Below, one piece after another: positions 21,392-28,979 of a stretch of DNA of 64,000 nucleotides. The notes beneath the pieces are model-generated. The model was not told where the DNA came from, did no database searches, and saw only the letters and a list, made by a program, of their open reading frames with translations. The position numbers and the translations under genes were made by a program. The first letter of the stretch is position 1; each line of letters opens with the position of its first letter. The DNA comes from Luteolibacter ambystomatis (GTDB lineage: Bacteria; Verrucomicrobiota; Verrucomicrobiia; Verrucomicrobiales; Akkermansiaceae), in NCBI RefSeq assembly GCF_018137965.1, contig NZ_CP073100.1:1054001-1118000 (forward strand), written 5' to 3'.

Positions 21392-24325
21392 ATGGCTACA
21401 AAAAAACCCAGCCACCTTCAGATCTCCGCTTTGTGTGCAGCCCTTGCCGTGATGGCTCCGGGCAGCATGCTTTTTGCCCAGACCCCCGCACCGAATCCCG
21501 CTCCAGGCACCGCACTGGACGTGAATCAGCTCAACACGCTCTACGACAAGGCGGCCAAGGCCCTGTCCGGCGAAAAGCCGAACTACGAGGAAGCGATTGC
21601 TGCGCTGGAAACCATCGTCAATTCCCAGATCGGCAAGAATCCGGGACCTGCGGCGGGGTTGATCGAGCAGCTTCGCTTCAACCTCGGCATCGCTTACATG
21701 TCCCTCGGCAAATACACCGAGGCGGAGAAGGCTTTCGCGGAGTGCTACAAGCAGTTTCCGAAGGGAGAATTCGCCAGCCGCTGCCAGCTCGGAATCGGTC
21801 GCGCCCGTATCGCGACCGGCACCGAGGTCAGCAGGGCTGCCGCTGTGGATCCTCTCAAGATCGCTGCTGCCGATCCGAAGTATCGCTCACAGGCCGGTCT
21901 CGCGCTTGCGCAGCTCTACACCGATCTCAACAAGAAGGATGAGGCGTTGAAGGTTTTCAGCAGCCTGATGGGTTCCGACATCCGCACGCCGGACCAGACC
22001 ATTGCAGCGGTGGAGGTGATCGGCCTTCTCGCGGATGCGGACAAGCTCGACGATCTCATCGCCTACCTGGACCGCCTGATCCGCCAGCCGGGTGTCCGCG
22101 ATACTCTGGCTTGGTACACCAACCAGGTGCTGGTCACCGCGGATGAACTGGCGGCCAAGGGCAAGTATGACGCCGCCCTCGTGATCTATCGCTCCGTGCT
22201 TCCGCGTGCGCAGATCCTCCAGATCCAACGTGACGCACTCGAGGTGATGCGCAAGGAGTCCACCCGCCTGCAGGCGCTGGCGACCGCCCAGGAAAAGCTG
22301 CCTCCCACCCAGCGCGGCAATACCGCCGAGGTGCTGGGCACGCTCAAGACCGCGATTGATACGACCGACAAGGCGCTCGCCGAAGTCGAGAAGTACACGG
22401 ACCTGGATGCCATGCTGCTGATGAAGCGCGGCCGCTGCCTCTTCTATCTCAAGCGCAGCGAGGAAGCGCTCGTTTGCTTCCGCACCATCCGCCTGAAATA
22501 CAAAACGGCCAAGGATATGAAGGCCGCCGCGTACGCGGAGATCGCCCAGCTTGCTGATCTGAAGCGCACCAGTGAGATCATCAAGCTGGTGAAGGAATAC
22601 CTCGCCAAGTTCCCGGACGCCGACAACGTCGAGGCCATGTTCGGCATCGCCGGACAGCAGATGATGGACGAGAGCGACTGGAAAGGAGCCTATGAGTGGT
22701 TCAAGGAAGCCGAGGAGAAGTTTCCGAATTCCAAGGAGCTCGAGCGCTACATTTTCTTCCAGGGTGCCTCGCTCATGAGCGATGGCCAGTTCTCTGAATC
22801 GGCGATGACGCACGCTCGCCAGCTTCAGAAGTTCCCGACCGGCACGCTGGCGGAAGACGCACAGTACCGCATCGCGATGTGCTACTTCCTCACAAACGAT
22901 TACAAGAACACCCTCAAGGCCTGCCAGGCCTACCTGGACAAGTTCCCGGGTGGCAAATACACCGGGGACATCCTCTATCGCCTCTGCTTCATTGATTTCC
23001 AGGGCAAGGAGGACAAGGCGGACGAGATCCTCCAGACCCTCGGCACCTATGTGGAGAATCACAAGGACGACGCGGCCGCTCCGTTCATGTACAATCTGAT
23101 CGGCGACGTCTGGACGCAGAAGAAGATCGGCGTGAAGGAAGCGCCGGACATGGCCCTCCAGTATTACCTGAAGGCTGTCGCCGCCGCTTCCGGCAAGGAC
23201 TACGCCCAGGACGCCCTGCGCTATGCGATGGGCCAGGCCAGCCAGCTTCTCCGGGACAAGAAGGACTTCAAGCAGCTCGGCGAACTCCACGGCGAGTTCA
23301 TCAAGAAATACCCGAACAGCCCGCTGGCCATGGAGTCGGTGGTGGAGCTGGTCGGCATCATGATGCGCAACAAGGAGCCGGAAAAGGCCGCCGAATACCT
23401 GGGTGAGGTGCTGAAATCCCGCATCGGTGATCCGGCCTCCGAGCAGGCGGAGATGCTCATTGATACCTTGCTGAAGGCCTTGATCCCGCGCATCCGCCAG
23501 CCGAAGCCGGAGGAGATCGATGCGATCGAGCAGAAGGTCGTTGATGAACTGAAGAAGATCATCGGCACGAACGAGAATCCGACCACCAACGCCCGCGTCT
23601 ATTACGCCCGCGCCAATGTCCGCTACAAGTTCAAGGACATCGCGAAGGGGGACCTTTACATCAATGGTATCGCCACCGGCAGCAAGCCGGAGGACCTGAG
23701 TCCGCAGCTTCTCTACGTCTGCGGCGGCGTGCTGCTCAAAATGGGTGAACTGGACAAGGCCGAGGAGATGTTCAAGCGCCTCCGTGACCGCTACCAGGCC
23801 TCCTTCTTTTCGGACGCCGGCCCAGTCGGTCTTGGCCAGGTCGCGCTCGCCCGCAAGCAGTATGAGGAGGCCCTGAAGCTCTTTGATGACGCGCTTTCGA
23901 ATCCCAACAGCAGCCGTCTTCTTGAGGCGATGGCTGGCAAGACCCAGGCTCTGATCGAACTCAAGAAACTGGATGATGCGGAGAAGCTCGGCCTTGATGT
24001 GATCAAGGACAAGGCTGCACCCAAACCTCTGGTCGCCTATCTCTACCTCGATCTCGCGCGTCTCGCTCGTATCCGGGCCGCCAATGCGGTCGGGCAGCCC
24101 AAGGAAGACGCCCTCAATACGGCGAACTTCCGCTACCAGCGCGTGATCACCGGCTACAAGATCGTGCCGGACGCCGTGGGGCAGGCTTACATCGGTTCCT
24201 ACGAGGTCACCAAGGAACGCGGCAACATCGAGGACGCGAACAAGCTGCTGGAAATGCTGCTTGCGGATCCGAAGCTGGAAAAAACCGAAAGCGCCAAGAA
24301 GGCCCGCCAGCTTCTCGGCAAGTAA
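21392..24325 (+). CDS. Large exported tetratricopeptide-repeat protein
   Basis: The protein has 977 residues with a signal peptide (about 1-29, ALCAALAVMAPGSMLFAQ) and then TPR-like helix pairs to the end. Examples are FNLGIAYMSLGKYTEAEKAFAECYKQFP, AMLLMKRGRCLFYLKRSEEALVCF, YRIAMCYFLTNDYKNTLKACQAYLDKFPGGKY and LGQVALARKQYEEALKLFDDAL. The spacing and the 'KFPxxxY' ends resemble the BamD/YbgF/CpoB type of outer-membrane-linked TPR. It is the first gene of a run with a second TPR-like exported protein, ExbB and two ExbD proteins, so it is probably the periplasmic partner of that energy-transducing complex. The exact job is unknown. Confidence 0.88.
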   Translation: MATKKPSHLQISALCAALAVMAPGSMLFAQTPAPNPAPGTALDVNQLNTLYDKAAKALSGEKPNYEEAIAALETIVNSQIGKNPGPAAGLIEQLRFNLGIAYMSLGKYTEAEKAFAECYKQFPKGEFASRCQLGIGRARIATGTEVSRAAAVDPLKIAAADPKYRSQAGLALAQLYTDLNKKDEALKVFSSLMGSDIRTPDQTIAAVEVIGLLADADKLDDLIAYLDRLIRQPGVRDTLAWYTNQVLVTADELAAKGKYDAALVIYRSVLPRAQILQIQRDALEVMRKESTRLQALATAQEKLPPTQRGNTAEVLGTLKTAIDTTDKALAEVEKYTDLDAMLLMKRGRCLFYLKRSEEALVCFRTIRLKYKTAKDMKAAAYAEIAQLADLKRTSEIIKLVKEYLAKFPDADNVEAMFGIAGQQMMDESDWKGAYEWFKEAEEKFPNSKELERYIFFQGASLMSDGQFSESAMTHARQLQKFPTGTLAEDAQYRIAMCYFLTNDYKNTLKACQAYLDKFPGGKYTGDILYRLCFIDFQGKEDKADEILQTLGTYVENHKDDAAAPFMYNLIGDVWTQKKIGVKEAPDMALQYYLKAVAAASGKDYAQDALRYAMGQASQLLRDKKDFKQLGELHGEFIKKYPNSPLAMESVVELVGIMMRNKEPEKAAEYLGEVLKSRIGDPASEQAEMLIDTLLKALIPRIRQPKPEEIDAIEQKVVDELKKIIGTNENPTTNARVYYARANVRYKFKDIAKGDLYINGIATGSKPEDLSPQLLYVCGGVLLKMGELDKAEEMFKRLRDRYQASFFSDAGPVGLGQVALARKQYEEALKLFDDALSNPNSSRLLEAMAGKTQALIELKKLDDAEKLGLDVIKDKAAPKPLVAYLYLDLARLARIRAANAVGQPKEDALNTANFRYQRVITGYKIVPDAVGQAYIGSYEVTKERGNIEDANKLLEMLLADPKLEKTESAKKARQLLGK

Positions 24326-24354
24326 ACCACCCACCTTCCAGCCATTTCATTCCA

Positions 24355-25185
24355 ATGAAACGTTTTACTGCCGCTCTCGCGACCGTTGCTCTGGCCACCG
24401 TTGTGACCGCCCGCGCCGCGGAACCCGTCCGCATCATCTTCCAAGGCGGCCGCGCCATTCCGATCGAAGCCCTTGAACTCAAGGGGGCCAATTTTGTGGT
24501 GACCGCCGCTCAGGATGGCCTGACCGTGGGCCAGTCGGTCCCATCGAACACCGCCGACCATGTCTTCGGTGACAAGCCGGAGGGGATCAACAAGGGCATC
24601 GGTTTCCTTTTGACCGGTGAACCGGTCAAGGCGCTGGGTGCTCTCGAACCGATCGTCACGGCCCACAAGGTGACGGGCCCGGTCCCCGGAAATTTCTGGG
24701 TGGAGACCGCGCGGGCCGCCATCCTGGCCTATGCCGACATGGGCAATGCCGCCAAGGCCGAGGATCTCGCCAAGGCTCTTGCCGATGCGACTCCGGAATC
24801 CGGACCGGATCCGGTGCTCGGTCTGGCCCGGGCGTTGCTGATGTCCGCCTCCACCAAGCTGGATGCCCGCGTTGCCGCCTTTGACGAGTTCATCAACGAC
24901 AACTCGCCCACCGACATCGCGGCCTATGCTTCCTACTTCAAGGGGCAGTATCTCCAAAAGGGGAAGCAGGACGCGCGCGCGCTCGAGGCATGGAGCGTTG
25001 TCACCTGCCTCTATCCGACCGGTGGCAATATCCTCAATGGTGCGGCCGAGCTTGCGTCCTCGCAATACCTCTTCAACCACAAGCGCCGTGACGAGGCGGT
25101 CGTGCTCCTTGAAGCCGCCGCCCGCGACGCCCGCAATTCTCCCGTTGCCGATGAAGCGAAGAAGCGGCTGGAAAGCATGAAGTAA
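24355..25185 (+). CDS. Exported helical-repeat protein of the ExbB/ExbD operon
   Basis: The protein has 276 residues with a signal peptide (MKRFTAALATVALATVVTARA). I do not recognise a named family. After a ~70-residue beta-containing region (PVRIIFQGGRAIPIEALELKGANFVV, which recalls a small SH3/SmpA-like start) the rest is helical and TPR-like: FWVETARAAILAYADMGNAAKAEDLAKALAD, ALEAWSVVTCLYP, KRRDEAVVLLEAAARDARN. It lies 29 bases after the large TPR gene and 47 before exbB, so it is in the same operon. A periplasmic scaffold role is inferred. Confidence 0.8.
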   Translation: MKRFTAALATVALATVVTARAAEPVRIIFQGGRAIPIEALELKGANFVVTAAQDGLTVGQSVPSNTADHVFGDKPEGINKGIGFLLTGEPVKALGALEPIVTAHKVTGPVPGNFWVETARAAILAYADMGNAAKAEDLAKALADATPESGPDPVLGLARALLMSASTKLDARVAAFDEFINDNSPTDIAAYASYFKGQYLQKGKQDARALEAWSVVTCLYPTGGNILNGAAELASSQYLFNHKRRDEAVVLLEAAARDARNSPVADEAKKRLESMK

Positions 25186-25232
25186 ATTGATTTGACTCCT
25201 TCCAAGATCCTACCCTCACACGAACCCAAGTA

Positions 25233-26024
25233 ATGAAAAAGACCATCAAGGTTGTGGCGCTTGCCACTCTTCTCCTCAGCCCGTTCACGGCTTTCGCAGC
25301 CGAAGGTGGAGCCCCGGCCGCCCACGGTGGTGGCACCAACAAGAGCTTCATCGAGGTGCTCAAGGAGGGCGGCTGGTGCATGTATCCGATCGGCCTTTGC
25401 TCCGTGGCGACGGTCTGGCTCATCATCGACGTCTGGCTCCGCACGAACAAGCCGAAGCTTGTCCCCGAGGATGATCTCGCAGTGGCCCAGCAGAGCTTCC
25501 GCTCCGGTGACTACGTGGGTGCCTATCAGGCCATGAAGGCCAGCAACAGCCCCTTTGCCTCCGTCGTGCGTGCCGGTCTTTCCTCCGTGGGTTACGGCAA
25601 GGACGCCACGGAAGAGGCGATCGTCGCCGCCGTGGACAAGATCAACTCCACTCTCCAGACCCGCATCAACTATCTCTCCGTCATCGGTGTCTGCACCCCG
25701 ATGATCGGTCTGCTCGGCACGGTGTCCGGTATGCGCGGTGCCTTCGCCACCCTCGGTTCCTCCGGTATCGGTGACCCGAGCACCCTTTCCGCCCACATCG
25801 GTGAGGTGCTTATCGCCACGGCGTCCGGCCTCTTCATCGCCATTCCGGCGTTCATGGGCTTCTACTTCCTCAAGAACAAGCTCCAGTCCGGCATCCACGG
25901 TCTGGAAGAGGAAGCCGAGCGCCTGTTCCGCAATGCTCCCTATGAGTATCTCCAGAGCGCGGATGTGGGTCAGGAAGAAACCTTCGCCGCCCTGCCGAAC
26001 TGGATCGAAGCGCCCGCCGGTTGA
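25233..26024 (+). CDS. exbB: MotA/TolQ/ExbB proton channel family protein
   Basis: The protein has 263 residues with an N-terminal signal-like segment (VVALATLLLSPFTAFA) before the usual three membrane helices: CMYPIGLCSVATVWLIIDVWL, INYLSVIGVCTPMIGLLGTVSGMRGAF and HIGEVLIATASGLFIAIPAFMGFYFL. The TPMIGLLGTVSGMRGAF and ALxATAxGLxxAIP blocks are the ExbB/TolQ hallmarks. ExbB pentamers hold ExbD dimers and turn proton flow into mechanical work on a periplasmic partner. An extra N-terminal signal-like helix is often seen in the four-helix ExbB group. It is followed by exbD genes in the same operon. Confidence 0.92.
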   Translation: MKKTIKVVALATLLLSPFTAFAAEGGAPAAHGGGTNKSFIEVLKEGGWCMYPIGLCSVATVWLIIDVWLRTNKPKLVPEDDLAVAQQSFRSGDYVGAYQAMKASNSPFASVVRAGLSSVGYGKDATEEAIVAAVDKINSTLQTRINYLSVIGVCTPMIGLLGTVSGMRGAFATLGSSGIGDPSTLSAHIGEVLIATASGLFIAIPAFMGFYFLKNKLQSGIHGLEEEAERLFRNAPYEYLQSADVGQEETFAALPNWIEAPAG

Positions 26025-26068
26025 TCCGGATGGGAATCCTTTAAAACCCTTTTTAACGACACGATACC

Positions 26069-26497
26069 ATGGGCGGCGGCGGTGGAGGTGGAGACGGCGA
26101 ACCGGAGTTCCAGATCGCTCCGATGATCGATGTGTTGCTGGTGCTGCTCATTTTCTTCATGAGCATCACCTCGGCGCAGGTGTTGAAGGTGGACAAGAAG
26201 CTCACGCTTCCGGTCTCCCCGCATGCCAAGGCGCTGGATCCGGAGATGTCCAAGCATGACCTGCCGGTCAACGTGCGCTGGATCAACAACAAGGCCACTG
26301 TCGTCGTGGACGAGAAGGAATACGACGATCCCTCCGAACTGGTGACGTACATCCAGGCGAAGAAGACCGCGGACCCGAAACTGCGGGTTCTCGTCCGTGG
26401 TGACCGCTTCCTTCCGGCCGGTGAACTCCAGAAGGCCATGAACACCCTCGGTGAGGCGGGTATTGTCGATATCGCCTTTGCGGCGTCCAACAAGTAA
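26069..26497 (+). CDS. exbD: ExbD/TolR biopolymer transport protein (first copy)
   Basis: The protein has 142 residues, starting with an unusual seven-glycine run (MGGGGGGGDGEPEF). The hallmark FQIAPMIDVLLVLLIFFM carries the membrane Asp that relays protons. The periplasmic part (LPVNVRWINNKATVVVDEKEYDDPSELVTYIQ, LRVLVRGDRFLPAGELQKAMNTLGEAGIVDIAFA) has the TolR/ExbD fold. It starts 45 bases after exbB and is followed by a second exbD after 6 bases. Confidence 0.9.
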   Translation: MGGGGGGGDGEPEFQIAPMIDVLLVLLIFFMSITSAQVLKVDKKLTLPVSPHAKALDPEMSKHDLPVNVRWINNKATVVVDEKEYDDPSELVTYIQAKKTADPKLRVLVRGDRFLPAGELQKAMNTLGEAGIVDIAFAASNK

Positions 26498-26502
26498 CGG
26501 CG

Positions 26503-26952
26503 ATGAAGAAACGCAAACACAAGGCAAGCAGCGACTCGAACCTGGGCTTCCAGATCGCGCCGATGATCGACGTGGTCTTCGTCATCATGCTTTACTTCAT
26601 GGTGATGGCCGGTGCGGTGCAGAAGGAGAACTCCCATAACACCAAGCTGCCAGGTACCGAAGTGAGCACCGAGGGCGAGGACATTCCGGATGAGGTCTCG
26701 ATCAACATCGAGGAGGACGGCCAGGTGTCGCTCAATGACGAGCCGGTTGATTCCCCGGGCGAAGCACCGCTGCCGGATCTCCTGGGCAATCTCAACCAGC
26801 TCAAGCTGAGCAGCGATGCCGCCAAGGCGAAGATCCTCGTGACGATCTACGCGGCCGACCAAGCCCCTTACCAGCGCATCATCGACGTGCTGGACGTGCT
26901 CGGCCAGCTCAAGATCGAGAACGTGACCTTCCAGGCCGGCGCCGCTGAATAA
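26503..26952 (+). CDS. exbD: ExbD/TolR biopolymer transport protein (second copy)
   Basis: The protein has 149 residues, 6 bases after the first exbD. A basic N-terminus (MKKRKHKASSDSNL) is followed by GFQIAPMIDVVFVIMLYFMVMAG with the membrane Asp. The periplasmic part reads EVSINIEEDGQVSLNDEPVDSPGEAPLPDLLGNLNQL and AKILVTIYAADQAPYQRIIDVLDVLGQLKIENVTFQAG. It differs from copy one mainly in its periplasmic face, so the two could pair as a heterodimer. A terminator follows at 26976. Confidence 0.9.
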   Translation: MKKRKHKASSDSNLGFQIAPMIDVVFVIMLYFMVMAGAVQKENSHNTKLPGTEVSTEGEDIPDEVSINIEEDGQVSLNDEPVDSPGEAPLPDLLGNLNQLKLSSDAAKAKILVTIYAADQAPYQRIIDVLDVLGQLKIENVTFQAGAAE

Positions 26953-26975
26953 GCACTGGAACGTTTGAAATTTGG

Positions 26976-27010
26976 AAAGGGCTTCTCCGGATGCGGAGAA
27001 GCCCTTTTTT
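26976..27010 (+). terminator. Terminator ending the TPR-exbB-exbD-exbD operon
   Basis: A perfect 14-bp stem AAAGGGCTTCTCCG/CGGAGAAGCCCTTT with a GATG loop and a six-T tail, 24 bases after the second exbD stop. It separates the main operon from the third and fourth ExbD-type genes. Confidence 0.9.
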
Positions 27011-27083
27011 CATCGCCGGACGGATGCCGGACGATTAGGATGGAACGAATGGGGGAGATGTCCTCCGCCATTCATCTCCCATC

Positions 27084-27518
27084 ATGAAACACCATTCCAA
27101 ACGCCGTTCGGCGAACGAAGCTTCTCCCGGTTTCCAGATTGCGCCGATGATCGATGTGGTCTTCGTGATCATGTTGTTCTTCATGGTCATGGCCGGTGCG
27201 CTTCAGAAGGAAGTGCGCCAGTTCACGCGGCTGCCGATGGTAATCCCTGATCCGAAGGATGCTCCTCCGATCGAGCTCTCCATCCGCATAGACGGGGACG
27301 GGCAGGTGCTTCTCAATGACGATCCGGTGGATGGACCGGGCGAGGGGAGCCTTCCGCTCCTGGCGGATCAACTGCACCTGATCAAGACCGGCACGGAGGA
27401 TGTCTCGGTCGCCATCCAGGCGGAGGATGATGTCCGCTATCAGCGGATCATGGATGTGCTGGATGCCGTCGGGCTCGCCAATATCCGGAACGTCACCTTT
27501 GTTGCGGGAGCGGAATGA
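27084..27518 (+). CDS. exbD: ExbD/TolR biopolymer transport protein (third copy)
   Basis: The protein has 144 residues. It has GFQIAPMIDVVFVIMLFFMVMAGAL with the membrane Asp and a periplasmic part (ELSIRIDGDGQVLLNDDPVDGPGEGSLPLLADQL, YQRIMDVLDAVGLANIRNVTFVAGAE) very like that of the second copy, so it arose by duplication of that gene. It lies beyond a terminator, 74 bases after it, and is followed by an overlapping fourth member (4-base overlap). It may be an alternative subunit expressed under other conditions. Confidence 0.88.
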   Translation: MKHHSKRRSANEASPGFQIAPMIDVVFVIMLFFMVMAGALQKEVRQFTRLPMVIPDPKDAPPIELSIRIDGDGQVLLNDDPVDGPGEGSLPLLADQLHLIKTGTEDVSVAIQAEDDVRYQRIMDVLDAVGLANIRNVTFVAGAE

Positions 27519-27949
27519 GACGGCGCGTGCGAGGAACGAAGCAACTCCATGGGCCGGGCGCGGGATTGATGCTCGGTTTGTGTGGCATGGCCGCATGGCT
27601 CGGCGCGATGCAGTTTGTTGCCGGAACAGCTCCGGTCAATCCGCCTGTTTATGGCCATCTCATCAAGCTGCCCTGTTGCTGCTGTTCAGGGAGAACCGTG
27701 CCGGACCGCGTGGCTGAAATCGTGATCCATGCGGACGGGCGCGTGTTTTTGGACAAGATGGAGGCAGGTTCTCTGGACGATCCGTCCTTGCTGTTGCTTT
27801 CCGAAGGCCTGCGTGAGATCAGGACCCATGCTCGGAAACCACAAGCCTGGGTCATGATGGAAAACGGGGTGTACTATCAGCAGTTGATGGATGTCCTCGA
27901 TATTCTGGCGGTCGCGGAGATTCCGGACTACCAATTCTCGATGGAGTAG
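27515..27949 (+). CDS. Degenerate ExbD-like protein lacking the membrane Asp
   Basis: The protein has 144 residues and overlaps the third exbD stop by 4 bases (ATGA), so it is translationally coupled. Its second half aligns with the periplasmic part of the neighbouring ExbD (VAEIVIHADGRVFLDKMEAGSLDDPSLLLLSEGL and VYYQQLMDVLDILAVAEIPDYQFS). The N-terminal membrane helix (AGLMLGLCGMAAWLGAMQFVAG) has no Asp and no APMIDV motif. A unique KLPCCCCSGRT cluster of four Cys follows. Without the proton-relay Asp it cannot act as a normal ExbD. It may be a regulatory or assembly subunit, or a decaying paralogue. Confidence 0.75.
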   Translation: MRRRVRGTKQLHGPGAGLMLGLCGMAAWLGAMQFVAGTAPVNPPVYGHLIKLPCCCCSGRTVPDRVAEIVIHADGRVFLDKMEAGSLDDPSLLLLSEGLREIRTHARKPQAWVMMENGVYYQQLMDVLDILAVAEIPDYQFSME

Positions 27950-28000
27950 CATGCGGGCGCCGATCCTGTTTGCTTGGCATCGGACACGCTCCGGCATTCC

Positions 28001-28561
28001 ATGGCCCTCATGCGCGCCGACATCGAACGAATCCTGATCGACGAGGAGATCATCGAGAAACGCCTGGATCGGATGGCGGAGGAAATCGGGCGGGATTTCC
28101 CGCAGGGGAACCTGCTGGCCATCATCCTGCTCAAAGGTGCCTTGGTATTCGCCGCGGATCTGCTGCGCCGTGTACCACGCCAGCTCGAGTTGGAATGCCT
28201 GAATGTCTCCAGTTACCACGGCGGCCTGGAGAGTTCCGGCACCGTGAAGTTCCTCGACCGCTCCTTCCCGGAGGTGAGAGGACGGCACGTGCTGCTGCTT
28301 GATGACATCCTGGATACCGGCCGCACCCTCCATGCCGTCGCCGAGCGTCTCCGCGCGGAGGGCGCGCAGGCCGTGCATACCTGCGTGCTGTTGGCAAAGG
28401 ATCGTCCACGCGATCAGGAGGTGGCCGCGGATTACACCGGCTTTGTGATCGGGGATGAATTCGTGGTCGGCTATGGCCTCGACTACCGCGGCCGCTATCG
28501 GAATCTGCCTTACGTCGGGGTCCTCACCCGTGAGGCCATCGAGCGGGAACCAGGGGCGTGA
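28001..28561 (+). CDS. hpt: Hypoxanthine phosphoribosyltransferase
   Basis: The protein has 186 residues from ATG 28001; ATG 28010 (MRADIERILIDEEII) fits the family start equally well, and an upstream ATG at 27974 is less likely. The PRPP-binding loop is VLLLDDILDTGRTL, the flexible-loop region is LNVSSYHGG with GLESSGTVKFL, and LLKGALVFAADLLRR is the conserved block after the first helix. The C-terminal GFVIGDEFVVGYGLDYRGRYRNLPYVGVL is diagnostic of Hpt. It salvages hypoxanthine (and guanine) to IMP/GMP with PRPP in the cytoplasm. The gene stands alone between the ExbD-like gene and the giant protease gene. Confidence 0.93.
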   Translation: MALMRADIERILIDEEIIEKRLDRMAEEIGRDFPQGNLLAIILLKGALVFAADLLRRVPRQLELECLNVSSYHGGLESSGTVKFLDRSFPEVRGRHVLLLDDILDTGRTLHAVAERLRAEGAQAVHTCVLLAKDRPRDQEVAADYTGFVIGDEFVVGYGLDYRGRYRNLPYVGVLTREAIEREPGA

Positions 28562-28979
28562 TCCGGTGATCCCACCGGGGAAATGGTGGATGACGGGAGA
28601 GGTGACGTGTTTGCAAATTTCCGAAAAAAACAGGAGAATTCGCGAATCCGCCGGGCGCTGGAGTTTGGAATTCCTTGTAGTTGCAAGGAATTCCGGTGGA
28701 GGCCGAAAAAGTGCATCCAACTTTTTGATTGCATGACTCTTTTCAACTCTGTTAGGCGACGTGTTGATCGTTGGTTTCCTCTTTTTTGCAAAATCCGGAT
28801 TGCCGTTTTTCCGCGGCGGACCACCCAGCGGGCTCCAAAACCCAAACCCATTGAGCCCGGGTCCGGCCTGAAAAATTGCATCCACCGATGTTGCGGGCAA
28901 CTGGGGCGAACGGTCAGGTCCGCGATCAAGCCGTCGGTTTGGGGCGCGGGCCGCTATGCTCCAAAACCCATCAGAACCC
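28562..28979. other. Long 5' gap before the giant secreted protein gene, with hairpin and short repeats
   Basis: No gene is supported here. A perfect 11-bp hairpin lies at 28667-28694 (GGAATTCCTTG, loop TAGTTG, CAAGGAATTCC). GCTCCAAAACCCA occurs twice, at 28832-28844 and 28958-28970, the second copy just before the start codon region. AAAAAGTGCATCCAAC (near 28706) and AAAAATTGCATCCACC (near 28870) form another loose direct repeat. The region between ~28600 and 28800 is AT-richer than the flanks. It should contain the promoter of the 8.8-kb gene. Confidence 0.5.

Noticed and set aside
21887-24334. 815-codon minus-strand open frame opposite the TPR gene
   Set aside because: A shadow of regular TPR codons; no recognised domain, and the plus-strand gene has a signal peptide and TPR motifs.
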